This document shows positions 1 through 8,234 of a stretch of 41,689 nt of DNA, one piece after another. A model generated the notes under the pieces. The model had not been told where the DNA came from and made no database searches. It saw nothing but the letters and a program-made list of their open reading frames with translations. This stretch comes from Desulfovibrio sp. OH1186_COT-070 (GTDB lineage: Bacteria > Desulfobacterota > Desulfovibrionia > Desulfovibrionales > Desulfovibrionaceae): NCBI RefSeq assembly GCF_003860215.1, contig NZ_RQYH01000018.1, positions 1-41,689 of the forward strand, written 5' to 3'. The stretch's first letter is position 1. Each line of letters begins with the position of its first letter. The position numbers and the translations under genes were made by a program.

Positions 1-35
1 CTGTCACAAATATCATGTCGTCGATGTGCGCGCAT
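1..35 (-). CDS. Start of an unidentified gene, cut by the window edge
   Basis: An ATG read leftwards at base 35 is preceded by AGGAG at 41-45, a good ribosome-binding site at a 5-base spacing. The visible codons give M-R-A-H-R-R-H-D-I-C-D and run off the window with no stop. It follows flgM in the same direction, so it could be another motility gene, but eleven codons are too few to identify it. The only support is the start signal. Confidence 0.3.
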   Translation of the reverse strand, partial: MRAHRRHDICD

Positions 36-150
36 AGCTTCTCCTGTCATGCAGGAAGAGGTATTATCACAGGATTCATAGTTTGACGACACTATCTACA
101 GACTCTCGGCCGAACCTGTCCAGCGGTTTGGCCTCCGCAGGCCCTTGTCC

Positions 151-474
151 CTAGTCGCCCTGGCCGAGAAACAGGGCGGCTTCCTCCCGCACAAGAGCCT
201 CGGCAATGCGGCGGCTGTCCGGCACATATCTGCCCTCAGCCACCTGCGCCCGCAGGGCTTCCACCTTTTCCGCGCGCACATCGGGTGTATTCTGGGCAAT
301 GCGGCGGGCCTCGGTCAGGAGCAGGGCGTCTCTGGATACGCGGACCGTATCCCCGCCAGAATTTTCTGCCGGAGCTTTTGCGCTCCGCGCCTCCTTGGGG
401 GCAGTGCTGTTTTTTTCCAGCCTTGCGGTGCTGTACGGGTCAAAAAGCGTGGTGTGGGCTTTCCGGATTTCCAT
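151..474 (-). CDS. flgM: FlgM, anti-sigma-28 factor
   Basis: 107-residue protein read from ATG at 474, with GGAGA just upstream; the open frame continues 26 codons further up, but without a comparable start signal. FlgM binds the flagellar sigma factor FliA and holds it inactive until the hook-basal body is finished, when FlgM is exported. The N-terminal half is polar, Ala/Lys-rich and probably disordered (about 1-45). The C-terminal half carries the family pattern, VRVSRDA followed by helices with the AQNTPDVRAEKVEALR segment (about 46-75), where FlgM contacts sigma-28. Length matches the family. It lies 74 bases downstream of the gene at 549-989 and should be transcribed with it from the sigma-28-type promoter at 1012-1038, giving the usual autoregulatory loop. 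Confidence 0.85.
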   Translation of the reverse strand: MEIRKAHTTLFDPYSTARLEKNSTAPKEARSAKAPAENSGGDTVRVSRDALLLTEARRIAQNTPDVRAEKVEALRAQVAEGRYVPDSRRIAEALVREEAALFLGQGD

Positions 475-548
475 GATTGTCTCCGTTACGCAAACACGGC
501 ACTGGTCTGTCTTGTGCGCCGGGGAAAACGGCACAGAGTGTTTTTGTG

Positions 549-989
549 TCAATCACTGTTTTTGCCGGGTTTGTCCAGCATGTTCTCGTCCACTTTCCTG
601 CGTGTGATACGCCAGAGCGCGTTGCGGGTCGCACGCTGCTGCTCTTCTGTCAGCGCCCTGAGGCCTTCCGGCCCCTGCCCCAGAATACGCAACCGGCCTC
701 CCGGCGGATAGATGAAGCGGACATCCTGTCCCAATTCCCGCCCCAGTTCCTGGCGAATATCTTCCACCACCGGATTGTCGCTGCCGGTATAGATCAGCGT
801 ATCGTACAGCTCGCGCGCCACTTTTTCCATAAAGGCATGACGCCGGGCTGCCGGATCCGGATCTTCCGGGCTTTCGCCCCCGGCCAGCCGCCGCCGAACC
901 CGGAAACGTGCCAGGCGGCGCGCTGCCAGCAGTTGTTGTTCGTAACCCTGGAGCATCATGCGCACCCGGGCAGTCGTGGCGTCGGCCAT
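549..989 (-). CDS. FlgM-associated protein of the DVU0524 type
   Basis: 146-residue, strongly charged, mostly helical protein without signal peptide or membrane segment. It begins MADATTARVRMMLQGYEQQL, has Arg-rich stretches (RRLARFRVRRRLAGG, about 24-38), and a middle segment about 55-95 with a TGSDNPVVEDI motif. It resembles the small protein found beside flgM in Desulfovibrio (I recall DVU0524 of D. vulgaris as the type member, from memory). Its biochemical role is not known to me. It is the first gene of the unit behind the sigma-28-type promoter, so it is probably made late in flagellar assembly. A FlgN-like chaperone or FlgM partner is a possibility by position only. Confidence 0.65.
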   Translation of the reverse strand: MADATTARVRMMLQGYEQQLLAARRLARFRVRRRLAGGESPEDPDPAARRHAFMEKVARELYDTLIYTGSDNPVVEDIRQELGRELGQDVRFIYPPGGRLRILGQGPEGLRALTEEQQRATRNALWRITRRKVDENMLDKPGKNSD

Positions 990-1011
990 AGCGTGATCCG
1001 TCCTGACTGGT

Positions 1012-1038
1012 TTTTCGGACAGCAGGCAAAAAACTTTA
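1012..1038 (-). promoter_or_regulatory. Sigma-28 (FliA) promoter for the flgM unit
   Basis: Read on the minus strand, TAAAGTTT (1031-1038) and TCCGAAAA (1012-1019) are separated by exactly 11 bases. The textbook FliA consensus is TAAAGTTT, 11 bases, GCCGATAA: the -35 block is perfect and the -10 block matches 6 of 8. It ends 22 bases before the start codon at 989, giving a short leader. Confidence 0.75.
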
Positions 1039-1111
1039 GACTTTTTTGGGCAATGAGACGAAAAACTATATTTTCGAATAATAATCTGAAGTTATTGGAT
1101 ATTCATAAAGC

Positions 1112-2533
1112 TCAACGGTTGCGGGCCAGCGCACACCCCACCGCCAAAATGTTGCACAGGCCAAAAATCACCAGATCCACATGCATGACGTGCAGCAGGG
1201 TATCCAGATTTTCCGGGCTCACCGGCCTGTCTCCCAAAAACCAGGCCAGTGTCAGCGTGATGATGGTCATGTTGCAGACCTGCCCGCCGGTGCGCACCGC
1301 TCCGATCACTCCTGCGGCCTGCCCCGTATGTTGCGGCCCCGCGCTTTCCAGAATGATGGAGGTATTGGAAAGGGAAAACAGGCTGATGCCCGCGCCCAAC
1401 AGGCATTGGGCCGCCATCAGCACAGCCGGAGGGGATTCCGGCCGCAGAAAAGCGCATACCAGAAGCCCACAGCCACACAGGCCCACACCCCAGGCACTGA
1501 CGCGCCCGGCGTCAAATCTGCCGCAGAGCCGCGCGGCCACAGGCGCTGTCAGAGCCTGCACCACAGACTGCAAGGCCAGAAAAAGGCCTGCCTGCCGCAC
1601 GTCCATGCCCTTGCCCAGTTGCAGGTACAGGCTGAAAAAAAAGACGACCCCAAAAAAAGAGCTGTAATTGACAAAGGCAACCAGTGAAGACAAGGCAAAA
1701 ACCCTGTTGCGCGCCAGCAGCCTGATGTCCAGCAAGGGCGCTGCGCTGCGCAGTTCCCACAGGCAGAAAAGAGCCAGCAGCACGGCAAAGGCGGCAAAAA
1801 GGCCGCCGGACAGCAGCAGGCTGATTTTCAGACATGCCGCGCCGAAAACCAGGGCGGCCATGGCTGCGGCGTAGAGCAGGCAGCCTTCCCGGTCAAAGCG
1901 CCTGTCCGGGGCTACGCGCCACTCCAGACGGACAAAATACTTCATAAGCAGGAATACGCCCGCCGAAGCCAGGGCGCTGCACCAGAACAGCCAGCGCCAG
2001 TCCAGAAAACCGGTCACAATTCCGGCCACAGGAGGGCCGCAGGCAATGCCCGCGTAGACTGCGGTGCCGCTGTAGCCAAGATATGCGGGGCGCTTGCCCG
2101 GAGGCGCTGCCGAGGCCAGCATGGCCAGTCCGCAGGCGCTGGTCATGGCCCCGCCCACGCCCTGCACAAAGCGCAGGGCCAGAAAAAAGGGCACCGTGCG
2201 GGCAAAGCCCAGCAGCGCGCCCGCCAACCCGAACAGCGTGATGCCCCACAAAAAGACACGCCGGTAACCTTGTATTTCTCCCAAACTGCCGCCAGCCAGT
2301 TGGAAAACCGCCAGCCCCAGCGCGTAGAACGCGCCCATGAGCCCCAACTCCAGCGCGCTGGCTTCCAGCCCCTGTCCCAATGAAGGCAGAATGGCGTTGA
2401 CCCCGGCCATCATCAGGGGCATGCAGAAGAGAGAGGCGCAAACAGCCGCAATGAGCCAGGCGTGCCCGGCCCGTGCGGAAGGCGAACCCGCACCCTCTGG
2501 CGGCGAATGCCTTGCGGATGGCGGCGATTCCAT
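1112..2533 (-). CDS. MFS drug-efflux transporter of the EmrB/QacA type
   Basis: 473-residue, highly hydrophobic protein with about 14 predicted membrane segments, a count typical of the DHA2 drug:proton antiporters. A polar tail of about 25 residues precedes the first segment. Family features include the loop after segment 2 (GEIQGYRRVFLWG) and LDWRWLFW before a later segment, matching the DWRW motif of EmrB/QacA exporters. The start at 2533 is chosen because the frame upstream (to 2884) overlaps metF and reads like GC-rich noise; the ribosome site is weak (GGCAGG). Substrate cannot be told. No EmrA-like adaptor or TolC lies next to it. It runs in the same direction as metF, 140 bases downstream of it. 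Confidence 0.8.
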   Translation of the reverse strand: MESPPSARHSPPEGAGSPSARAGHAWLIAAVCASLFCMPLMMAGVNAILPSLGQGLEASALELGLMGAFYALGLAVFQLAGGSLGEIQGYRRVFLWGITLFGLAGALLGFARTVPFFLALRFVQGVGGAMTSACGLAMLASAAPPGKRPAYLGYSGTAVYAGIACGPPVAGIVTGFLDWRWLFWCSALASAGVFLLMKYFVRLEWRVAPDRRFDREGCLLYAAAMAALVFGAACLKISLLLSGGLFAAFAVLLALFCLWELRSAAPLLDIRLLARNRVFALSSLVAFVNYSSFFGVVFFFSLYLQLGKGMDVRQAGLFLALQSVVQALTAPVAARLCGRFDAGRVSAWGVGLCGCGLLVCAFLRPESPPAVLMAAQCLLGAGISLFSLSNTSIILESAGPQHTGQAAGVIGAVRTGGQVCNMTIITLTLAWFLGDRPVSPENLDTLLHVMHVDLVIFGLCNILAVGCALARNR

Positions 2534-2673
2534 TGACAGCCTGCCTGCGTAACCGGTTGCCGTTTTTTCCCTTTTGTTCCCCCAACAGCATACCCGAAGG
2601 ACTGGCCGCCGGGCAGGAAGCGGATTCATGGCGCGAAACGGGCGCGGCAACACACGGCGGGCAGCAGAAGGCT

Positions 2674-3546
2674 TCAGGCCAGCCCCGCCTCCTGCGCCAG
2701 GCGCAGGCAAAGATCCGCGCGGTTCAAGGTGTAGAGGTGGATGCCGGGCGCGCCGCAGTCCAGCAGGCGCCGGATCTGCCCCACGGCAAAGGCCAGACCC
2801 ACCTCCCGCACGGCTTCGGCCCCGCCGTCGGCATGGGCTTTTTCCAGGCTCAAATAGAGCTTGCCGGGGATATTGGCTCCGCACAGCGACAAAATCCGCC
2901 GCAACGACTCAAAGCTCTGGACAGGCAGTATGCCGGGAATCACGGGCGTTGTGACGCCCTGCCCGCGCAAATGCGCCACCAGATCTTCATACTCGCGCGC
3001 GTCAAAAAAGAGCTGGGTTACGGCAAAGTCCGCTCCGGCCCGCATTTTTTCCGCCGTGTGTCTGCGGTCCTGCGCAAAGGAGGAAGATTCCGGATGCGGA
3101 GCGGGATAGGCGGCCACGCCGATGCCCATATCGGGCTGGCGCTCGCGCACAAAGGCCACCAGATCGGAAGCATGGCAAAACGCGCCCTGATTCCAGTCCC
3201 ACGGCTGACCGGCTGGCGGGTCGCCGCGCAGGGCAAGCACATTGCACACTCCGGACGAGCGCAGTTCGCCCAGAAAGGCGTCAAGGGACGCGGCGTCCGC
3301 GCCCGCGCAGGTCAGGTGCGCCATGACCGCAAACCCGCGCCGCGCCAGTTCGGCTGTCACTGACAGGGTTTTGCGGCCTCCGGCTCCGCCAGCCCCGTAG
3401 GTGACGGAAACAAACAGCGGATCAAGGGCGCGCAGCCGCTCCACCGTGGCATAAAAATCCGGCATCTGCGCCGCATCGGAAGGTGGAAAAAATTCCAGCG
3501 AGCAAAAAGGAGTACGCGCGGAAGCGATCATCTGACCAATATGCAC
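2674..3546 (-). CDS. metF: Methylenetetrahydrofolate reductase
   Basis: 290 residues from a GTG start at 3546, chosen because AAGGAGGT lies at 3551-3558 with ideal spacing. The enzyme reduces 5,10-methylene-THF to 5-methyl-THF using FAD, feeding methionine synthesis. The sequence follows the MetF TIM barrel: SLEFFPPSD near the N-terminus (with the catalytic Glu), VSVTYGAGG, MAHLTCAGAD, LALRGDPP, and the HPESSSFAQD region that contributes to flavin and folate binding, then a QLFFDA strand. Length matches bacterial MetF (about 290). The gene is divergent from the secreted protein gene at 3718. Confidence 0.93.
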   Translation of the reverse strand: MHIGQMIASARTPFCSLEFFPPSDAAQMPDFYATVERLRALDPLFVSVTYGAGGAGGRKTLSVTAELARRGFAVMAHLTCAGADAASLDAFLGELRSSGVCNVLALRGDPPAGQPWDWNQGAFCHASDLVAFVRERQPDMGIGVAAYPAPHPESSSFAQDRRHTAEKMRAGADFAVTQLFFDAREYEDLVAHLRGQGVTTPVIPGILPVQSFESLRRILSLCGANIPGKLYLSLEKAHADGGAEAVREVGLAFAVGQIRRLLDCGAPGIHLYTLNRADLCLRLAQEAGLA

Positions 3547-3717
3547 AAAGACCTCCTTGCGGGGCTTGCGAGCCCGGAGCATGTACGCCACGCCCCATGT
3601 GTACCAAGATATCCTGAAGCGTCAAGGAGCAGCCCGCCCCTTGCCAAAATCCGCCCCAGACCCTATGCACAAAAATGTGTCCACAAAAAAGCGTGGGCAG
3701 GAGGCAGTGCGCCCGCC

Positions 3718-4698
3718 ATGCACAGGCACACGGAACCCACATGCGTCATGGGCAGAACCAGGGGGAGCTGGCACAGTTGGCTGTCGGCATGCTGCCTGTG
3801 GCTGACGCTCGTTCTGCTGCCCACCCTGCCCGCAGCGCAGGATGCCGCCCCCGCCGATCTCTGGCTGCCGCTGGAACCGGGCCTTTTTCTGGGCGAATTC
3901 CCGCTTGACGAAACAGAGGCGCGGCTCACCGCCCTGCGCATTGACCCCCGGTTTTTCGACTTTGTTCTCTGCTCCCGCTCCCAGGACAACGGCCCCGTCC
4001 GCACCCTCAGCCAGTGGGGAGAAGAATACGATCTCGCGGCAGCCATCAATGCCAGCATGTACCTGCCCGACGACTCCACCAGCACAGGCTACATGCGCCA
4101 GGGAACGCACACCAACAACGGCCGCATCGTGCAGCGGTTCGGCGCTTTTTTTGTGGCTGGCCCCACAGACCCGCAGTTGCCCGGAGCCGCCATTCTTGAC
4201 CGTGACAATCCCCGTTGGCGGGAACTGCTGGACAAGTATTCCCTGGTCATCCAGAATTACCGCATGACCGGCGAAGACCGGCGCGTCCTCTGGTCTCCCG
4301 GCGGGCCGCACTACGCCATTTCGGCCGTGGCCCAGGACGGAGAGGGGCACATTCTTTTTCTGCACTGCCACCAACCGGTGGAGGCCCATGCTTTTGCCCG
4401 GCAGATTCTGCACCTGCCCCTGAACGCGCGCACCGTCATGTATGTGGAGGGCGGCGCACAGGCGGGCCTGCTGGTGCGCTCAGCCACGCTCAGACGAGAA
4501 CTGGCAGGGATCAGCGCCACCGGTTTTCTGGTCACGGGCAATTTGCGCGCCGCGGTGCCCAATGTGCTGGGCGTGCGGCGCAAGGCAGCGCCCGCGCCCG
4601 CCGCCTCCGGCATGCACGGGGAGAGCACGGGCAGTGCAGAGGCCGACAGCGCACCCGTGCGGGAGACACCGCAACGTCCCGACAGCGCACAGCCATAG
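3718..4698 (+). CDS. Secreted phosphodiester-glycosidase (NAGPA/DUF2233) family protein
   Basis: 326 residues from ATG 3718, 13 bases after AGGAGG at 3699-3704; ATG 3748 is an alternative start with no clear ribosome site. A signal peptide is visible: a short charged start, then [20 protein letters not shown], with cleavage probably near the AAQ. The body has the fold signature of the NAGPA family: INASMY (about 117-122) with a nearby THTNNGRI segment, a [13 protein letters not shown] strand, and [13 protein letters not shown], which corresponds to the family's DGGGSS-like loop. The C-terminal ~45 residues are Ala/Pro-rich and low in complexity. Family members remove GlcNAc from phosphodiesters or act on cell-wall sugars; the substrate here is unknown. 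It stands alone before the dfx promoter. Confidence 0.75.
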   Translation: MHRHTEPTCVMGRTRGSWHSWLSACCLWLTLVLLPTLPAAQDAAPADLWLPLEPGLFLGEFPLDETEARLTALRIDPRFFDFVLCSRSQDNGPVRTLSQWGEEYDLAAAINASMYLPDDSTSTGYMRQGTHTNNGRIVQRFGAFFVAGPTDPQLPGAAILDRDNPRWRELLDKYSLVIQNYRMTGEDRRVLWSPGGPHYAISAVAQDGEGHILFLHCHQPVEAHAFARQILHLPLNARTVMYVEGGAQAGLLVRSATLRRELAGISATGFLVTGNLRAAVPNVLGVRRKAAPAPAASGMHGESTGSAEADSAPVRETPQRPDSAQP

Positions 4699-4726
4699 AG
4701 AAAAAGAGGGGTCGCCCCATTTTTAT

Positions 4727-4741
4727 TGATAATTATTCTCA
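4727..4741. promoter_or_regulatory. Fur/PerR-type operator candidate upstream of dfx
   Basis: A 7-1-7 inverted repeat, TGATAAT-T-ATTCTCA, with one mismatch from perfect symmetry. TGATAAT-N-ATTATCA is the classic shape of Fur-family sites (Fur, PerR, Zur). It sits 9 bases before the -35 element of the dfx promoter. Which family member binds, if any, cannot be told from sequence; a Fur protein is encoded at 18553-19014. Confidence 0.5.
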
Positions 4742-4749
4742 AAAAAAGC

Positions 4750-4778
4750 TTTACAAAAAACTTTCCTTCTTACACAAT
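4750..4778 (+). promoter_or_regulatory. Promoter of the dfx-rub-roo cluster
   Basis: TTTACA (4750-4755), 17 bases, CACAAT (4773-4778): 5 of 6 and 4 of 6 matches to the sigma-70 consensus, in an AT-rich stretch unlike the surrounding coding sequence. The dfx start codon follows 84 bases later. Confidence 0.55.
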
Positions 4779-4862
4779 GTTTTCGGCACAATGCTTTTGT
4801 GCGAAGGATGGCAGGGCAAAAATCCTCCCACCCGCACCAATACCAAAAAAAACGAGGACAGC

Positions 4863-5243
4863 ATGCCCAAGCAACTGGAAATTTACAAATGCCCCCACTG
4901 CGGGAATATCGCGGAAATTCTCCACGGCGGCGGAGCCGACATCTTCTGCTGTGGACAGGCCATGAAGCACATGGCCGAAGGCTCCACGGACGGCGCGCTG
5001 GAAAAACATGTGCCCGTCATCGAGAAGGTGGACGGCGGCTACAAGGTCACGGTGGGCAGCGCTCCCCACCCCATGGAAGAGAAGCACTGGATTCTGTGGA
5101 TCGAACTGCTGGCCGACGGCCGGAGCTACACCAAGTTCCTGAATCCCGGCGATGCCCCCGAAGCCTTTTTCGCCATTGAGGCCGACAAGGTTGTTGCCCG
5201 CGAATACTGCAACCTGCACGGGCACTGGAAAGCTGAAGCATAA
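4863..5243 (+). CDS. dfx: Desulfoferrodoxin (superoxide reductase)
   Basis: 126 residues. Reduces superoxide to hydrogen peroxide in the cytoplasm without releasing oxygen, a hallmark of anaerobes. The N-terminal desulforedoxin-like domain has the four-cysteine iron centre I (C10, C13, C29, C30). The catalytic domain has the centre II ligands H49, H69, H75, C116 and H119, with E47 and K48 beside the iron; these positions fit the numbering known for the D. vulgaris enzyme. Length is the standard 126. It opens a cluster with rubredoxin, its electron donor (57 bases downstream), and roo. The gene is also called rbo or sor. Confidence 0.97.
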   Translation: MPKQLEIYKCPHCGNIAEILHGGGADIFCCGQAMKHMAEGSTDGALEKHVPVIEKVDGGYKVTVGSAPHPMEEKHWILWIELLADGRSYTKFLNPGDAPEAFFAIEADKVVAREYCNLHGHWKAEA

Positions 5244-5300
5244 ACAACAAAATGGTCGTACGCGGGGCAAGCCCGCCCGGCCAAAGCAAGGAGAATACCC

Positions 5301-5438
5301 ATGCAAAAACATGTCTGCGGAGTATGCGGTTTTGAGTATGACCCGGCCGACAACGACAATGTTGCCTTTGACGCCCTGCCCGACGACTGGTGTTGCCCGG
5401 TCTGCGGGGTGAGCAAGGATCAGTTCAGCCCCGCCTGA
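5301..5438 (+). CDS. rub: Rubredoxin
   Basis: 45-residue protein, preceded by AAGGAG about 6 bases before the ATG. Two CxxCG-type knuckles, C6-G-V-C9-G and C32-P-V-C35-G, bind a single iron as Fe(Cys)4; an extra Cys (C31) sits beside the second knuckle. It is shorter than the usual 52-54 residues; short rubredoxins of about 45 are known from D. desulfuricans. It carries electrons to desulfoferrodoxin and to the oxygen reductase encoded next. Confidence 0.95.
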   Translation: MQKHVCGVCGFEYDPADNDNVAFDALPDDWCCPVCGVSKDQFSPA

Positions 5439-5461
5439 ACCTGAATTTTTCCGGCTTTTCT

Positions 5462-5495
5462 CCCCGCCTTGCCGCCAGCGCAGGGCGGGGTTTTT
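5462..5495 (+). terminator. Intrinsic terminator between rub and roo
   Basis: CCCCGCC (5462-5468) pairs with GGCGGGG (5484-5490), directly followed by five T. It lies inside the apparent operon, so it should act as a partial stop that lowers roo transcription relative to dfx-rub. Confidence 0.75.
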
Positions 5496-5533
5496 GGACA
5501 GAAAAGCCCAAAGAACTCCTGGAGAAAAATCGC

Positions 5534-6739
5534 ATGCAGCCTGTCGCAATCAAAGAAGATATTTACTGGGTTGGCAATGTGGACTATGACCACAGGGATT
5601 TTCACGGCTACAGCCGCTCGCCCGCCGGTTCCACCAGCAATGCCTACTTTCTTGTGGACGAAAAAAACGTCCTGCTGGACACCGTGCCCTCAGGCCGTGA
5701 AGGCAGTCTGCTCTGCCGCATGGCCAAAACGCTGGATCCGGAAAAAATAGACTATATCGTCTGCAACCATATGGAATTGGACCACGCGGGCGCTCTGGAA
5801 GCCATCGTGGAGCGCTGCAAACCGGAAAAAATTTTTGTTTCCCAGGCCGGACTCAAATCCCTGGCCGGATATTTCGGCAACCGGGACTGGCCTGTGCATG
5901 CCGTCAAAAGCGGCGACAGCATCAGCACCGGCAAGCACACCATCGTCTTTCAGGAAACGCGCATGCTGCACTGGCCCGACAGCATGGTTTCGTATATTCC
6001 GGAAAAAAAACTGCTCATCAGCAATGACATTTTTGGGCAAAACATCGCCAGTTCGGCCCGCTTTGTGGACGACTTCAACAACGACAGCGAGTACGAGCAG
6101 CGCATCAAGGAATATTTCTACAACATCGTGCTGCCCTACTCCCCCATGGTACTCAAAACCCTGCCCGTGGTGGAAAAACTGGACATTGACATGATCGCCC
6201 CTGACCACGGGCTGATCCAGCGCGGCGAAAAGGCCGTGCGTCACATTATCGGCATGTACCGCACACTGGCCGAGCAAAAACCCGCGCAGCGCGCACTTGT
6301 TGTGTATGACAGCATGTGGCAGTCCACCAGAACCATGGCCTATGCCGTGTGCAGCGGCCTGGAAGAAAACGGCGTGCCCGCGCGCGTCATGTCGGCCAAG
6401 CTGAACCATCACAGCGAAATCATGACCGAACTGGCGGACTGCGGCGCTTTTGTGGCGGGCTCCCCCACCCACAACAACACCATTTTGCCCTATGTCGCCT
6501 CCTGCCTGACCTATATGAAAGGATTGCGCCCCCAAAACCGCGTGGGTGGAGCCTTCGGGTCATACGGCTGGTCGGGAGAAGCCCCCGCCAGCCTGCAGGA
6601 AATGCTCGCCGCCATGAAGATGGAAATGCCCGCACAGCCGGTAAAGGCCAACTGGCGTCCCGGCAAGGACGACCTCAAGGCCTGCCATGCCTTGGGTGCG
6701 ACCATTGCCGCAACCCTCAAGGAGCGCTGCCGGGGCTGA
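5534..6739 (+). CDS. roo: Rubredoxin:oxygen oxidoreductase (flavodiiron protein)
   Basis: 401 residues, matching the D. gigas enzyme (about 402). It reduces oxygen to water, and in some members NO, with electrons from rubredoxin. The N-terminal metallo-beta-lactamase-like domain (1-250) carries the diiron ligands: H79, E81, D83 (with H84 of the HxExDH motif), H146, D165 and H225. The C-terminal flavodoxin domain (about 255-400) has the FMN-binding YDSMWQSTRTMA loop and the SPTHNN and GSYGWSGEA loops. The start at 5534 is 8 bases after GGAG. The end is followed by a shared terminator facing larC. Confidence 0.96.
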   Translation: MQPVAIKEDIYWVGNVDYDHRDFHGYSRSPAGSTSNAYFLVDEKNVLLDTVPSGREGSLLCRMAKTLDPEKIDYIVCNHMELDHAGALEAIVERCKPEKIFVSQAGLKSLAGYFGNRDWPVHAVKSGDSISTGKHTIVFQETRMLHWPDSMVSYIPEKKLLISNDIFGQNIASSARFVDDFNNDSEYEQRIKEYFYNIVLPYSPMVLKTLPVVEKLDIDMIAPDHGLIQRGEKAVRHIIGMYRTLAEQKPAQRALVVYDSMWQSTRTMAYAVCSGLEENGVPARVMSAKLNHHSEIMTELADCGAFVAGSPTHNNTILPYVASCLTYMKGLRPQNRVGGAFGSYGWSGEAPASLQEMLAAMKMEMPAQPVKANWRPGKDDLKACHALGATIAATLKERCRG

Positions 6740-6804
6740 CGCCCCGCCGCGCGGCCTTACCCTGGTGGGAACGCGGGGCGCTTCGGCGGGCCTGATTGTT
6801 GAAA

Positions 6805-6836
6805 AAAATCCCGGCAAAATTGCCGGGATTTTTTTC
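6805..6836. terminator. Bidirectional terminator between roo and larC
   Basis: AATCCCGGCAA (6807-6817) and TTGCCGGGATT (6820-6830) form an 11-bp stem flanked by A7 on the left and T7 on the right, so it can end transcription from both convergent genes. Confidence 0.85.
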
Positions 6837-6907
6837 TCCCTATGAGTCTGGTCACCTGCGCGGCAAATGCGCAGGCTCGTACGCGAAGTTTGCGCGCTGC
6901 CCGCAGG

Positions 6908-8092
6908 TTATGCTCCGCCGCTGCGCGGACGGCGGAGCGGACGGCGGGCGTAGCGCAGGGCCGGAATGCCCACGCCCAGCTTTTGCGCCGCCCGGCGCAG
7001 GGCATCAGCCTCGGGGCGCAGACAGCGGCGACCCTCCAGCACATAGGCCTTGGCCTCCAGATCTTCCCCCGCCAGCCGCATCCGCGCGGCCTGCCGCCCC
7101 ACCACAATGCGCCCCAGTGTCTGAACACGCAGCCCCAGAGTATGGGTGTGGCGCAAAACCGCCGCCACCGCCACATCCCGGAATTCCGGCAGGCAGAGCA
7201 CGCGCAGCAGACCGGAAGGGCGGTTTTTCTTGCCCACACCCGGCAGCCACAGAACATCCAGAACCTCCGGCATGGCCGCAAGCTCGCCGAGAGCCGCGCC
7301 CAAATCCTCACCGTTGAGATGGTCCACGTGGCTTTCCAGTTGCAGAACATTCTCCTGCCCGCCCCGGCAGTGGTCCGCGCGCGGGGCCGCTGGATCCAGC
7401 AGCCATATGCGCAGGCCCGCCGGAGCAGGGCGCGAACCGTACCCCGTGCCCAAAGCCGCAACCACGCCCTGCGGGCCGGGAACAAAGGAGTCCGCCAGGG
7501 CATGCAGAAGAGCGGCGCCGGTGGGGGTGATGAGTTCTTCCCTGGCGTCTGTGGGAAAAAAAGGTTTTCCGCGCAAAAGCCAGGCCGTGGCGGGGGCCGG
7601 CAGGGGGATGCGCCCGTGGGCGCAGTCCACGCTGCCCGAAAACCAGGGCAGGGGCGAGGCCGTCACGCGCTCCACGCCCAGTTGCTCCAGCCCGTAGCAG
7701 ACTCCCAGAATGTCCACCAGCGTATCCACGGCCCCCACTTCATGAAAATGCACATTCTCGGGGGGGATGGCATGGGCATGGGCCTCGGCGCGGGTCAGAG
7801 CGTCCAGCACCTTCAGGGCGCGACGGCGCACAGAGGGACGCACGTCCGCTGCACGAAAAATAGCCTCCATGTCCGCAGGGTGGCGCAAAGGCTGTTCTGC
7901 CGCATTCCAAGACACTGTGGCCCGAAAGCCCGGCCCGGCCGCGCGTGTTTCGGGCAGAACATCCAGGCGGCAGTTGACGCCCGCACGTTCCAACAGGGCG
8001 GTCAGCGGAGAAAAATCCACTCCCAGATGGGCCAGAGCAGCCAGGGTCATGTCGCCGCTGATACCGTTGCTGCAGTCAAGATAACATTCCAC
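6908..8092 (-). CDS. larC: LarC, nickel insertion protein for the nickel-pincer cofactor
   Basis: 394 residues from a GTG start at 8092, chosen because GGAG lies 8 bases upstream and because the family begins with a YLDCSNGISGDM-type motif (here residues 4-15). LarC is the CTP-dependent enzyme that puts nickel into the pyridinium dithiocarboxylate cofactor of lactate racemase and related enzymes. Other family landmarks are the His-rich HFHEVGAVDTLVDI segment and the ITPTGAALL segment. The length is that of a full, unsplit LarC. No larA, larB or larE lies in the window, so the partner genes must be elsewhere. Confidence 0.88.
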   Translation of the reverse strand: MECYLDCSNGISGDMTLAALAHLGVDFSPLTALLERAGVNCRLDVLPETRAAGPGFRATVSWNAAEQPLRHPADMEAIFRAADVRPSVRRRALKVLDALTRAEAHAHAIPPENVHFHEVGAVDTLVDILGVCYGLEQLGVERVTASPLPWFSGSVDCAHGRIPLPAPATAWLLRGKPFFPTDAREELITPTGAALLHALADSFVPGPQGVVAALGTGYGSRPAPAGLRIWLLDPAAPRADHCRGGQENVLQLESHVDHLNGEDLGAALGELAAMPEVLDVLWLPGVGKKNRPSGLLRVLCLPEFRDVAVAAVLRHTHTLGLRVQTLGRIVVGRQAARMRLAGEDLEAKAYVLEGRRCLRPEADALRRAAQKLGVGIPALRYARRPLRRPRSGGA

Positions 8093-8155
8093 AAACTCTT
8101 CTCCATTCCGTACAGATCTGCCCACCGCTGCCCGCCCCGGGGGTGCGGGGCAGAC

Positions 8156-8184
8156 TTGGCAGCCCCGCATCCTTGGTGTATAGA
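8156..8184 (+). promoter_or_regulatory. Promoter of the CBS-ACT gene
   Basis: TTGGCA (8156-8161), 17 bases, TATAGA (8179-8184): 5 of 6 and 4 of 6 consensus matches, about 50 bases before the start codon at 8235. Confidence 0.55.
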
Positions 8185-8234
8185 AACAGGCAAGAGCGGA
8201 TATGTGCCGCAATCCACTTTCACCGGAGGGACGT

